DNA of 49,544 bases from Hydrogenophaga sp. (lineage in GTDB: Bacteria; Pseudomonadota; Gammaproteobacteria; Burkholderiales; Burkholderiaceae_C), in contig NZ_JAUSOO010000002.1 in NCBI RefSeq assembly GCF_030656115.1, positions 1 through 49,544 of the forward strand, in the 5' to 3' direction. Of this stretch, positions 1 to 8,263 are shown one piece after another. A model generated the notes under the pieces. That model searched no databases. It was not told the origin of the DNA and saw nothing but the letters and a program-made list of their open reading frames with translations. The position numbers were made by a program, and so were the translations under genes. Each line of letters starts with the position of its first letter. Within the stretch, counting starts at the first letter, position 1.

Positions 1-1958
1 ACGCGCCCGCCAACGTCTTTGCGCACTTTGCCCAGTTGGGTTTCAACCGCTTGATCAAACAAGCGGCGGTCTTGTCGGCTGTACCGGCTGTGGTGAACGG
101 TGCTGACGCCGTTGACTTTGAACAACCAGTTGTCGGGTCGATTCGCGGTCTGATCCCACTGCTGTGCCAGTGCTTCCAGTGCCTTCAAAGTGGCGACAGC
201 GTTTGTCACGGTATTGCGCACCACCAGCACGCGTGCGCCTTGCGCTGCGGCGTCTGCCGCCAACGTAGCAACGCGCACGGGGTCGTCCATGGCGTCGCAG
301 GTCGTCCAATGAACCGTTTTGTGTTGCGGGTTGCCCGCAACCGGTTGCAACTGAATGCCAGCGGCATTGCGGGAACTCACAGCGGGATAAGGCACTGCGC
401 AGGCCTGTAACAGCGTAGACACTTCAACTTGTTTTGAGCAGCCTATGTTGAGATAGCGCGTACGCGCTGTGGCACCCAGCGTGGCGGAGAGCAGCATGGC
501 CTGACCGCCTGTTTTGAGGTGTGCTTGCAGCAACTTTTCGAGCAACACGGCCATGTAGGCATCAGACGCATGAATTTCGTCAACAACCAACAGGCTACGG
601 GCCAGCAAGGCATGGCGCATGTGGGCGTGACGCAGCTTGAGCGCGCCGAGCAAGGCTTGGTCGATGGTGCCCACGGCGATGGTGGCCGCTAAAAACCGCT
701 TGGGGTTTTCTGCCACCCAGCGTTGGTGGGCCTTGGCGTCAGCGGGATGGTCGGGCCACTGCACTTCAAAGTCGGGCAAGCGGATTTTGAGTTGATCGTC
801 GGCAGCTTCGTCGCCCGGCAATGCACGCACCACAACAGGCGCATGGATCGGCCAGAGTTTCTTGACCATGTCAAAAACACGCTGGTACAGCTGCGAGGCC
901 GCTACGCGTGTGGGCAGTGCAAAGTAAAGGCTGTCAACACGGCCCGCTTGGAACAGTTGGACAAAGCGCCAAAGTGCCGCCTCGGTTTTGCCACTGCCCG
1001 TTTCTGCCTCAAGAACCACGGTGTTTTCCAGCGCCAAATCTGCGGCAGCGGTTTGCATGTGGCGGGCAGTGGGTACACCAAATGCAACGCTGAAAGTGGG
1101 TGGCGCGGTGAGCAATTCCGTGCGCCACGGCATGGCGTCCAGGCCAATGGTTTGCACGGCATACGCTGCATTTTTAGGTGCAGTTTTCACGCGGTTTTCG
1201 CCCGGTGAGGTGTAAGGGAAAAACCCGTCGCGGGTGTCTGAGCCCAGCCAGTCGGCCAATTGAACCAACCCGGCGAACAGGTGTGCAAACGCGGGCTGGT
1301 CTGGCAATGGGCGGTGACAGGTGGCAAAAGCCAGCGGGTAACTGTGTTGCAGGCGCTCCCCCATGTGGGCCATGGTGGCTGCGGGGTCGTAAACCACGGT
1401 GCCGCTTGGGTTGCGAACCGGTTGCCAGATGCGCTCTGCGGCTTGCATGGCGGGGTCTTCACCCAGTGGTCGTCCGTGGTGGCTGATGCTGGCGTGTAGC
1501 AATTGGGTCACAGCCTCTTCGCCCCACATCACGATTTCTGCAATGGGCAGACCCGCTGCATAGTGCTCGCCGTTGTTGACACCGCCTGAAATCAAGGCCC
1601 ACCCTTCCGGGCCATGGCCCGAGGGCGAGCGCGCCGTCCAGTAGGCCGGTGGACTGTCTGGAGCCTGCCAGCGCCGCGCCTGAAACCCCGCATTGGCTTT
1701 ACCTACATCGTGCAGAAAGACCAGCACGGCCAGTCGCTGTAAATCGGTTGCGTCGAGTTCTCGACCTGCCGTTTTTTCCAAAGATCTGCGAATGGCGGCG
1801 CATTCGGCCAGTGCCAAAAAGCAGGCCGCCACATCGGTCATGTGATCGAGCAAAGGATGCATGCCCGTCAACTGACCCGCCTTGTCCCGCGACAGCTTTC
1901 CCCATGCGACATTCGACGCCAACAAATTCCTATCCGTCTGTGCCTGTGGTTCTGACAA
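1..1958 (-). CDS. cas3: CRISPR-associated nuclease-helicase Cas3 (partial, runs off the left edge)
   Basis: This is the N-terminal part (about 652 residues) of Cas3, the nuclease-helicase that degrades DNA marked by a type I Cascade complex. The reverse strand is open without a stop from a TTG codon at 1958 to the window edge. TTG is chosen because AGGGGGA lies 7 nt upstream; no ATG is suitably placed. An N-terminal HD nuclease domain shows HPLLDHM (about residue 34) and LHDVGK (H83, D84). The helicase part shows Walker A AETGSGKT (about residue 320), the DEIH box VVDEIHASDAY (about 460) and motif III LLSATLG (about 490). The N-terminal HD order argues against subtype I-G, whose HD domain I recall as being elsewhere; otherwise the subtype cannot be set. 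A WYL regulator gene ends 78 bp upstream on the same strand. The remaining cas genes and the array should lie to the left. Confidence 0.93.
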   Translation of the reverse strand, partial: MSEPQAQTDRNLLASNVAWGKLSRDKAGQLTGMHPLLDHMTDVAACFLALAECAAIRRSLEKTAGRELDATDLQRLAVLVFLHDVGKANAGFQARRWQAPDSPPAYWTARSPSGHGPEGWALISGGVNNGEHYAAGLPIAEIVMWGEEAVTQLLHASISHHGRPLGEDPAMQAAERIWQPVRNPSGTVVYDPAATMAHMGERLQHSYPLAFATCHRPLPDQPAFAHLFAGLVQLADWLGSDTRDGFFPYTSPGENRVKTAPKNAAYAVQTIGLDAMPWRTELLTAPPTFSVAFGVPTARHMQTAAADLALENTVVLEAETGSGKTEAALWRFVQLFQAGRVDSLYFALPTRVAASQLYQRVFDMVKKLWPIHAPVVVRALPGDEAADDQLKIRLPDFEVQWPDHPADAKAHQRWVAENPKRFLAATIAVGTIDQALLGALKLRHAHMRHALLARSLLVVDEIHASDAYMAVLLEKLLQAHLKTGGQAMLLSATLGATARTRYLNIGCSKQVEVSTLLQACAVPYPAVSSRNAAGIQLQPVAGNPQHKTVHWTTCDAMDDPVRVATLAADAAAQGARVLVVRNTVTNAVATLKALEALAQQWDQTANRPDNWLFKVNGVSTVHHSRYSRQDRRLFDQAVETQLGKVRKDVGGR

Positions 1959-1976
1959 GATTTTTCCCCCTGAAAA

Positions 1977-2020
1977 CGTTGAGTTGTTCAACGCTGATTT
2001 GCTGGTTGGTGGAGTGTCAA
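1977..2020 (-). promoter_or_regulatory. Putative cas3 promoter/operator region with palindrome
   Basis: The 78-bp gap between the WYL gene and cas3 holds a perfect inverted repeat, CGTTGA-N5-TCAACG (1977-1993), about 20 bp upstream of the cas3 TTG start. Reading toward cas3, a consensus TTGACA hexamer lies just before it (2015-2020). No good -10 box is visible. The palindrome could be the operator of the WYL regulator or a small RNA hairpin; this is inference. Confidence 0.35.
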
Positions 2021-2036
2021 ACCATTCGATCTCAAT

Positions 2037-3032
2037 TCATGCGACATCCCCCAAGCGTTTCAGGCCCTCCCGCATTTTTTTCACCACAGCCGCCCGCAGC
2101 GCTGGCGGCGCCAGCACCTCCACCTCCGGCGTGTGCCGCAGGATGTCCATCACCAGTTCGCGGTCGTCGCTGTAGGGAATTTGCAGCACCCAATGGCCTT
2201 GGGCGTCCCATTCGCCTTTCTGCTCGGGGTGCCACTGCTCGGCGGCCACCCAGCGGGCGCGCTCGGGTGTGAAGCGCAGGCTGGCCCATTGCACGGCCTT
2301 GCCACTGAAGATGCCGTAGCCGTTGCCCAGGGTCTGGTTCAGTTCTTCGGTGTCCACATTGATGGCGGGCTCGTCCAAAACCACGGGGTGGCGGATGGCG
2401 TCCAGGCTGAAGCTGCGCAGTTCGTTGCGCTTGTGGCACCACGCGTCCAGCAGCCAGTTGCTGCGGTAATACACCAGGCGCTGGGGTGACACGGTGCGTT
2501 CGCTGTGTTCACCTGTTCCGCGCGCCTGGTATTGCATGGCCAGGCGGCGGCGCTGGCTCAGCGCCAGGCCCACGGTCTCGAAACTTTGCGGTGGCACCTG
2601 GCGCTGCCCAAGGCCGATGACGCGGATGCGCTCGCTGAGTTGCCGCTCGGCGGCGCTGTCCAGACCCGATTGACGCAGTATTTTTTTCAGCCGTTGTTCC
2701 AGTGGCTGCAGGTGGCGCTGCATCAGGTCGCCGGGCTGAATTTCCCGCAGCAGGTGTTCCAGCGTGAGCAGCGCCAGCACCTCAGACGGTTTGAACCACA
2801 AACCGGCCAGCTCTTCGGGAGCGTCTTCCGCTTGGCCAGAAGCGCGCCAGTGGTAGCACTGGGCTTCTCTGTCCCAATGAATGGGGTGGTTCAGTCCATT
2901 GCGCAGCCAGGCCAGATCGCGCATGAGGGTGGCGCGTGATGCGCCGGTCTCGGCCTGCAATTCGGCCAGCGTGGTGCGCCTGCGCGTGCGCAGAAACGCG
3001 GCGAGGTGGTAAATCCGGTCGGTCTTGTTCAT
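2037..3032 (-). CDS. WYL-domain transcriptional regulator linked to cas3
   Basis: This is a 331-residue DNA-binding regulator of the HTH-WYL family. The N-terminus (residues 1-70, starting MNKTDRIYHLAAFLR) is a DeoR/HTH_11-type winged helix with a recognition segment around GASRATLMRDL. The C-terminal half carries the WYL module, seen as VYYRSNWLLDAWCH followed by LRSFSLDAI. WYL domains bind ligands, often nucleic acid pieces or nucleotides, and such proteins repeatedly regulate CRISPR-Cas and other defence loci. The start at 3032 is supported by GGGAGGAC a few bases upstream. The frame stays open further upstream but with low-complexity, non-homologous residues. It lies 79 bp after polA and 78 bp before cas3, both on the same strand, so it may be co-transcribed with cas3 and control it. 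That regulatory role is inferred from position only. Confidence 0.88.
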   Translation of the reverse strand: MNKTDRIYHLAAFLRTRRRTTLAELQAETGASRATLMRDLAWLRNGLNHPIHWDREAQCYHWRASGQAEDAPEELAGLWFKPSEVLALLTLEHLLREIQPGDLMQRHLQPLEQRLKKILRQSGLDSAAERQLSERIRVIGLGQRQVPPQSFETVGLALSQRRRLAMQYQARGTGEHSERTVSPQRLVYYRSNWLLDAWCHKRNELRSFSLDAIRHPVVLDEPAINVDTEELNQTLGNGYGIFSGKAVQWASLRFTPERARWVAAEQWHPEQKGEWDAQGHWVLQIPYSDDRELVMDILRHTPEVEVLAPPALRAAVVKKMREGLKRLGDVA

Positions 3033-3111
3033 GCATCGTCCTCCCTGTGCGGTGGCGACCTGATGGCCGCTCTGGTTTGTCCGCGATGATGTGGTGATCT
3101 GCCTCGCTCCC

Positions 3112-5994
3112 TCAGTGCGCCTGGTCCCAGTTCGCCCCCACGCCCACCTCGGCCAGCAGCGGCACTTTGAGCGCGGCCACACCAGCCATGAGGCGCGGTA
3201 TCTCGGTTTTCAGCCAGTCCACCTCCGCCTCCGGCACCTCAAACACCAGTTCGTCGTGCACCTGCATGATCATCTTGGTGCCCCTGCCCTGCTCGTCCAG
3301 CGCTTTTTGCACCGCCACCATGCTGAGTTTGATGAGGTCGGCGGCGGTGCCTTGCATGGGGGCGTTGATGGCGGCGCGCTCGGCGCCGCTGCGGCGCTGG
3401 CCGTTGGGGCTGTTGATTTCGGGCAGGTACAGGCGCCGGCCGAACACGGTTTCCACATAGCCCTGGGCTTTGGCTTGTTCTTTGGTGTCGTCCATGTACT
3501 GCTTGACGCCGGCGAAGCGGTCGAAATAGCGGGTGATGTAGTTTTTGGCGGCGGTGTTGTCGATGGCCAGGGCTTTGGCCAGGCCGAAGGCGCTCATGCC
3601 GTAGATGAGGCCGAAGTTGATGACCTTGGCGTAGCGGCGCTGCTCGCTGCTGACTTGGGCGGGCTCCAGGCCAAACACCTCGGCGGCGGTGGCACGGTGC
3701 ACGTCGATGCCTTCGTGGAAGGCTTTGAGCAGGGCCGCGTCGCCGCTGATGTGGGCCATGATGCGCAGCTCGATTTGTGAATAGTCGGCGCTGGCAATGA
3801 CGCTGCCGACGGGGGCCACGAAGGCTTCGCGCACTTTGCGGCCTTCGGGCGTGCGGATGGGGATGTTCTGCAGGTTGGGGTCGTTGCTGGACAGGCGCCC
3901 TGTGACGGCCACGGCCTGCGCGTAGTGGGTGTGCACGCGGCCGGTGCGCGGGTGGGCCAGTTGGGCGAGTTTGTCGGTGTAGGTGCCTTTGAGTTTGGAC
4001 AGGCCCCGGTGCTCCAGAATTTTGGCGGGCAGCGGGTAGTCTTCGGCCAGCTTTTCCAGCACCTCTTCGTCGGTGCTGCGGGCGCCGGTGGCGGTTTTCT
4101 TGATGACGGGCAGACCGAGTTTGTCGAAGAAGATTTCGCCCAGTTGCTTCGGGCTGCTCAGGTTGAACGGTTGGCCCGCAATCTCATACGCCTCTTGCTC
4201 CAGCGCGTGGATGCGCGAGCCGATGTCGTGGCTTTGTTTGGCCAGCGTGGGCGCGTCGATCAGCACGCCGTTGCGTTCAATGCGGTACAGCGCTTCGCTG
4301 CTGGCAATTTCCAGCTCGTAAATGAAGCGCAGCTTGGCGTCGGCCTGCAGTTGCGGCCACAGCACGCGGTGCACGTCCAGCGTCTGGTCGCTGTCTTCGC
4401 ACGAATATTCGGCGGCTTTGGGCACGTCCACCTGGGCAAACGGGATTTGGTGGGCGCCTTTGCCGCACAGGTCTTCGTAGGCAATGCCGCTGCGGCCCAG
4501 GTGGCGCTGGGCCAGGCTGGCCAGGCCGTGGGGCTTGTGCACTTCCAACACATAGCTTTGCAGCATGGTGTCGTGCGTGTAGCCCTGCACTTCAATGCCG
4601 TGGTTGGCGAAGACGTGGCGGTCGTATTTGATGTGTTGGCCGAGTTTGTGGTGGGCCGGGTTTTCCAGCCAGGGTTTGAGCTGGGCCAGCGCCTCGTCGA
4701 ACGGCAGTTGCTCGGGCGCGTCGGGCCCGGCGTGGCGCAGCGGAATGTAGGCGGCCTGGCCGGGCACCACGCTGAAGCTGATGCCGACGATCTCGGCGCG
4801 CATGTCGTCGAGCGAGGTGGTTTCGGTGTCCACGGCCACCAGCTCGGCGGCTTGCAGGCGGGCCAGCCAGGCGTGGAAGGCTTCCCAGGTGAGGATGGTT
4901 TCGTACTGGACGGCGGGGGGTTGGGCGTTGTCCGCTGTGGGGGGTGGCGTGTCGTCGGGTTCTGAGAAGAGGTCGTGGGTGGGGGAGCCCCTCACCCCAG
5001 CCCTCTCCCCAGAGGGGCGAGGGAGTGAAGACCCCAGTTCGGCTGCGGGGCGAGGGGACGAAGACCCCAGCGACTGCGCCAGGCCTTTGAAGCCATAGGT
5101 TTCGTAAAAGGTTTTGAGCGGCGCGGTTTGCGGCTTGCCGAGGCGGATGGCGTCGAGCGCCGGCAGGTCGGGCACCCAGCCGTTCAGGTCGCAGTCGGTC
5201 TTGATGGTGAGCAATTGGCGGCCGGTGGGCAGCCAGTCCAGGGCTTTGCGCAGGTTCTCGCCCACGGCGCCCTTGACCTGGTCGGCCTGGGCCATGAGGG
5301 CGTCCACAGAGCCGTATTCCTGCAGCAGCTTGACGGCGGTCTTGGGGCCCACCTTGTGCACGCCGGGCACGTTGTCCACCGTGTCGCCCACCAGCATCTG
5401 GTAGTCCACCATGAGCCGCGCAGGCACGCCGAACTCGGCCTCCACACCGGCCAGGTCGCGCACCTTGCCGCTCATGGTGTCGATGATGGCGATGTGCTCG
5501 CTCACCAGCTGCGCCAGGTCTTTGTCGCCGCTGGAGATGACGACCTCGATGCCCTGCTGGGCGGCGATGACGGCCAGGGTGCCGATCACGTCGTCGGCTT
5601 CCACGCCAGGCACGTCCAGCACCGGCCAGCCCATGAGGCGAACCACCTCGTGGATGGGTGCGATCTGGCTGCGCAGGTCGTCCGGCATGGGGCTGCGCTG
5701 GGCCTTGTATTCGGGGTAGATGGCGTCGCGAAAGGTGGGGCCTTTGGCGTCGAACACACAGGCACCGTACACCGAGGGAAAGTCTTTCAGCAGCTTTTGC
5801 ATCATGTTGATCATGATGCGGATGGCGCCGGTCTTGTACACCGTGCCGTCGGGCAGGGTGGTGCTCATGGATTCACCGCCGGCAAAGAAGGCGCGGTAGA
5901 GGTAGCTGGAGCCGTCGACCAGCAGCAAGGTGGGGCGGCGGGCGGCATCGGCCGCGGCGCTGGGCGGGGTGTGGGGCGTGGGTTCTTCGGACAT
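3112..5994 (-). CDS. polA: DNA polymerase I
   Basis: This is a 960-residue full-length DNA polymerase I, which fills gaps and removes RNA primers in replication and repair. Domains in order are the 5'-3' nuclease (LLVDGSSYLYRAFFA near residue 25, then PGVEADDVIGTLA), the 3'-5' proofreading exonuclease (VDTETTSLDD near 388) and the polymerase. Polymerase motif A is DYSQIELR (about 735), motif B lies in RRYAKVINFGLIYGMSAFG, and motif C is QVHDELVFE (about 911). All catalytic acidic residues expected of an active enzyme are present, including those of the proofreading domain. Unusual: the linker between the 5' nuclease and the proofreading domain contains a Pro/Ser/Arg/Gly-rich stretch (about residues 311-337) encoded by an inserted palindromic repeat (see the repeat at 4985-5055). 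It is transcribed divergently from the DUF2782 gene. Confidence 0.98.
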   Translation of the reverse strand: MSEEPTPHTPPSAAADAARRPTLLLVDGSSYLYRAFFAGGESMSTTLPDGTVYKTGAIRIMINMMQKLLKDFPSVYGACVFDAKGPTFRDAIYPEYKAQRSPMPDDLRSQIAPIHEVVRLMGWPVLDVPGVEADDVIGTLAVIAAQQGIEVVISSGDKDLAQLVSEHIAIIDTMSGKVRDLAGVEAEFGVPARLMVDYQMLVGDTVDNVPGVHKVGPKTAVKLLQEYGSVDALMAQADQVKGAVGENLRKALDWLPTGRQLLTIKTDCDLNGWVPDLPALDAIRLGKPQTAPLKTFYETYGFKGLAQSLGSSSPRPAAELGSSLPRPSGERAGVRGSPTHDLFSEPDDTPPPTADNAQPPAVQYETILTWEAFHAWLARLQAAELVAVDTETTSLDDMRAEIVGISFSVVPGQAAYIPLRHAGPDAPEQLPFDEALAQLKPWLENPAHHKLGQHIKYDRHVFANHGIEVQGYTHDTMLQSYVLEVHKPHGLASLAQRHLGRSGIAYEDLCGKGAHQIPFAQVDVPKAAEYSCEDSDQTLDVHRVLWPQLQADAKLRFIYELEIASSEALYRIERNGVLIDAPTLAKQSHDIGSRIHALEQEAYEIAGQPFNLSSPKQLGEIFFDKLGLPVIKKTATGARSTDEEVLEKLAEDYPLPAKILEHRGLSKLKGTYTDKLAQLAHPRTGRVHTHYAQAVAVTGRLSSNDPNLQNIPIRTPEGRKVREAFVAPVGSVIASADYSQIELRIMAHISGDAALLKAFHEGIDVHRATAAEVFGLEPAQVSSEQRRYAKVINFGLIYGMSAFGLAKALAIDNTAAKNYITRYFDRFAGVKQYMDDTKEQAKAQGYVETVFGRRLYLPEINSPNGQRRSGAERAAINAPMQGTAADLIKLSMVAVQKALDEQGRGTKMIMQVHDELVFEVPEAEVDWLKTEIPRLMAGVAALKVPLLAEVGVGANWDQAH
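4985..5055. repeat. GC-rich palindromic element inserted in frame within polA
   Basis: Bases 4986-5025 match the left arm of the intergenic palindromic elements at 24557 and 31921: AGCCCC, a CACCCCA/ACCC core, then CCCTC(T/C)CCCCAGAGGGG with its mirror GAGGG. The palindromic core CCCCAGAGGGG is clear. An adjacent degenerate duplication (CCCTCGCCCC with GGGGTCTTC, near 5030-5055) extends the unit. Read in the polA frame it gives SSLPRPSGERAGVRGSP after a shorter relative, SSSPRPAAELG. The insertion keeps the frame and falls in an interdomain linker, so it is probably tolerated. Confidence 0.8.
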
Positions 5995-6051
5995 GGCGCC
6001 ATTGTGGGGGATGGCGGCGCTGGCGCCGGGCCGGCTTGCCTACAATTGGGC

Positions 6052-6375
6052 ATGCACTTGACTTTGCGTCTGTTGACGTTTCCCACCCTGTGGCTGGCCC
6101 TGAATGCTGCGGCCCAGACACCCACCACACCGCCCGAGACGCCCGTCACACTGCCGATGGCGCCGCACCCCGAGCGCATCACGCACGAAGACGCGCTCTC
6201 GCGCATTGACGAGTTGCGTGTGGGTGGACAAACGCAGCGCATCGACGTGCAACCCAAAAACGGTGCACCCGCCTACCACATACAAACCGGCCAGGGGCAG
6301 CCCACCGGCCTGGACAGCGCGAGCCAGCCCGCCGGCAACGCCGGGCGCAGCAGCTGGCGCATCCTGAGTTTCTGA
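6052..6375 (+). CDS. DUF2782-family secreted small protein
   Basis: This 107-residue protein has an N-terminal signal peptide (MHLTLRLLTFPTLWLALNAAAQ) followed by a Pro/Thr-rich spacer. A compact domain follows with ITHEDALSRIDELRVGGQ and RIDVQPKNGAPAYHI. This pattern matches DUF2782, a family of unknown function commonly found between polA and thrB in proteobacteria, and that is exactly its position here. It is likely periplasmic. A TACAAT -10-like hexamer ends only 5 bp before the ATG (6041-6046) and no clear ribosome binding site is seen, so the mRNA may be nearly leaderless. thrB starts 20 bp downstream. Confidence 0.85.
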   Translation: MHLTLRLLTFPTLWLALNAAAQTPTTPPETPVTLPMAPHPERITHEDALSRIDELRVGGQTQRIDVQPKNGAPAYHIQTGQGQPTGLDSASQPAGNAGRSSWRILSF

Positions 6376-6395
6376 ACCCCCTTCCGCTCTTTCAC

Positions 6396-7406
6396 ATGGC
6401 CGTTTACACCGAAGTCCCGTTCGACGAAGCCGCAGCCCTGCTGCGCACCCTGAACCTGGGCCAACTCACCCAGCTGCAGGGCATCAAGGGCGGTATTGAG
6501 AACACCAACTATTTCGTGACCAGCGAACGCGATGGCGTGGTGCTGGAGCACGTGCTCACGCTGTTTGAGCGCCTGGGCTTTGATCAACTGCCGTTTTACC
6601 TGCACCTGATGAAGCACCTGGCGGGCCAAGGCATTGCCGTGCCCAACCCGGCCGCCACCGCCAAGGGCGCCATCTTGCACCGCGTGCAGGGCAAACCGGC
6701 GGCGGTGGTGGACAAGCTGCGCGGCAAAAGCCAACTGCAGCCGGCCGCGAGCCACTGCCGCGCCGTGGGCGCCATGCTGGCCCGCATGCACCTGGCCGGG
6801 CGCGATTTCGCCATGAGCCAGCCCAACCTGCGCGGCCTGCCGTGGTGGAACGAGACGGTGCCGGTGGTGCTGCCGTTTTTGAGCGCAGCGCAGGCCGCGT
6901 TGATCCGCTCTGAGCTGGCTTTTCAGAACCATGTGGCGGCCAGCCCGGCGTATGCGGCCTTGCCGCGTGGGCCCATTCACGCCGACCTGTTTCGCGACAA
7001 CGTGATGTTTGACGGCGAGGAGCTCACCGGCTTTTTTGACTTTTACTTTGCCGGCTGCGACAGCTTTTTGTTTGACATTGCCGTGTGCCTGAACGACTGG
7101 TGTGTGACACACAGCAGCGACGACACCGATGGCGCCCACCACGCCGAACGGGCGCAGGCGTTTCTGGCCGCTTACCAGGCGGTGCGCCCCTTGACGGCGG
7201 CCGAGCGCAGCCTGCTGGGCGCCATGCTGCGCGCGGGGGCGCTGCGCTTCTGGATCTCGCGGCTGTGGGACTTGCATCTGCCGCGCGAAGCCGCCATGCT
7301 GCAGGCACACGACCCGGCGCATTTTGAACGCGTGCTGCGCCACCGGGTGCGCCACGCCGAACACCTTTCAACGTCCCTGCTCGATGCGCCCTGCCCGGCG
7401 CACTGA
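6396..7406 (+). CDS. thrB: Homoserine kinase
   Basis: This is a 336-residue cytosolic homoserine kinase of the aminoglycoside-phosphotransferase (APH) fold, the type found in betaproteobacteria and pseudomonads and unrelated to GHMP-type ThrB. It phosphorylates L-homoserine with ATP in threonine biosynthesis. Visible features are the N-terminal lobe with GGIENTNYFV, the catalytic loop HADLFRDNVMF (about residue 194) and the metal-binding FDFYFAG (about 211), followed by FDIAVCLNDWC. Length and start fit the family. It lies directly downstream of the DUF2782 gene and is followed by a membrane protein gene. Confidence 0.96.
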   Translation: MAVYTEVPFDEAAALLRTLNLGQLTQLQGIKGGIENTNYFVTSERDGVVLEHVLTLFERLGFDQLPFYLHLMKHLAGQGIAVPNPAATAKGAILHRVQGKPAAVVDKLRGKSQLQPAASHCRAVGAMLARMHLAGRDFAMSQPNLRGLPWWNETVPVVLPFLSAAQAALIRSELAFQNHVAASPAYAALPRGPIHADLFRDNVMFDGEELTGFFDFYFAGCDSFLFDIAVCLNDWCVTHSSDDTDGAHHAERAQAFLAAYQAVRPLTAAERSLLGAMLRAGALRFWISRLWDLHLPREAAMLQAHDPAHFERVLRHRVRHAEHLSTSLLDAPCPAH

Positions 7407-7434
7407 GACGGCCTCAACCTGTGCACCCTCTTCC

Positions 7435-8229
7435 ATGAAACTCCAAATCGTCCCCGCAAGTACCGGCCTGTCCTGGGTCAAGCTGGGGGTCAAAACCTTC
7501 TTCCGCCAGCCGCTGGCCATGTCGGGCCTGTTCTTCATGTTCATGGCGGTGGTGTCGTTGCTGTCGGTGGTGCCGTTCATTGGCACCGCCATTTCGCTGG
7601 GGCTGGTGCCCGCTGCAACACTGGGCCTGATGGCGGCGAGCCGCGAAGCGGTGGCGGGGCGGTTTCCCATGCCGGTGACGCTGCTCACGGCCTTTCGTTC
7701 GGGCGCAGACCGCACACGCCCCATGCTTGTCTTGGGCGGCCTGTACGCCGGTGCGCTGCTGCTGGTGCTGGGCCTGGCGGCTTTGCTGGGGCCTGCGGGC
7801 GGCACGCCGGTGGCGCTGACCGACGGCGAGGTCACGCCCGAGGCCATGCGCTCGGCCTTTATGAGCCAGGGTATGTGGGTGGCCATGCTGGCTTATGTGC
7901 CGGTGCTCATGGCCTTTTGGCACGCGCCGGCGCTGGTGCACTGGCACGGCGTGAGCCCGGGCAAAAGCCTGTTTTTCAGCGCCATGGCGTGCTGGCGCAA
8001 CAAGGGCGCCATGCTGGTCTACACCCTGGGCTGGGTGGGCGTGTTCATGCTGATGGGGCTGGTGATGAGCTTGCTGGGCGCCATGTTGGGCGGAGCGAGC
8101 GCACTGAACCTGATCATGTACCCCATGGTGCTGTTCATGGCGTCGATGTTCCACACCTCGATTTACTTCACCTTTCGCGACAGTTTCGACACGGGCGAGC
8201 CGCCCGAACTGGCCGATGCCGCGGCCTGA
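7435..8229 (+). CDS. BPSS1780-type inner membrane protein
   Basis: This 264-residue polytopic inner membrane protein is of unknown function. It has several hydrophobic segments: FFMFMAVVSLLSVVPFIG, the AISLGLVPAATLGLMAA region, LGGLYAGALLLVLGLAALLG, WVAMLAYVPVLMAFW, VFMLMGLVMSLLGAML and a C-terminal LIMYPMVLFMASMFH. The motif AFWHAPALVHWHG before the fifth segment and FHTSIYFTFRDSF near the end are typical of the family that databases call BPSS1780-like. Start at 7435 is chosen because the upstream residues of the open frame overlap thrB and are not membrane-like. No catalytic residues can be assigned. Confidence 0.82.
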   Translation: MKLQIVPASTGLSWVKLGVKTFFRQPLAMSGLFFMFMAVVSLLSVVPFIGTAISLGLVPAATLGLMAASREAVAGRFPMPVTLLTAFRSGADRTRPMLVLGGLYAGALLLVLGLAALLGPAGGTPVALTDGEVTPEAMRSAFMSQGMWVAMLAYVPVLMAFWHAPALVHWHGVSPGKSLFFSAMACWRNKGAMLVYTLGWVGVFMLMGLVMSLLGAMLGGASALNLIMYPMVLFMASMFHTSIYFTFRDSFDTGEPPELADAAA

Positions 8230-8263
8230 TCGCTTTGTTTGAATCTGCCTCTGGAGAATGCGC

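Noticed and set aside
1..3111. Possible CRISPR repeat array near cas3
   Set aside because: No regularly spaced direct repeats with unique spacers were seen at the left edge; the array, if any, is outside the window.
3925..6051. Long plus-strand open frames opposite polA, one leading into the DUF2782 gene
   Set aside because: They overlap fully with polA coding sequence and have no homology. Only the final 107 codons from ATG 6052 have a signal peptide and family pattern.
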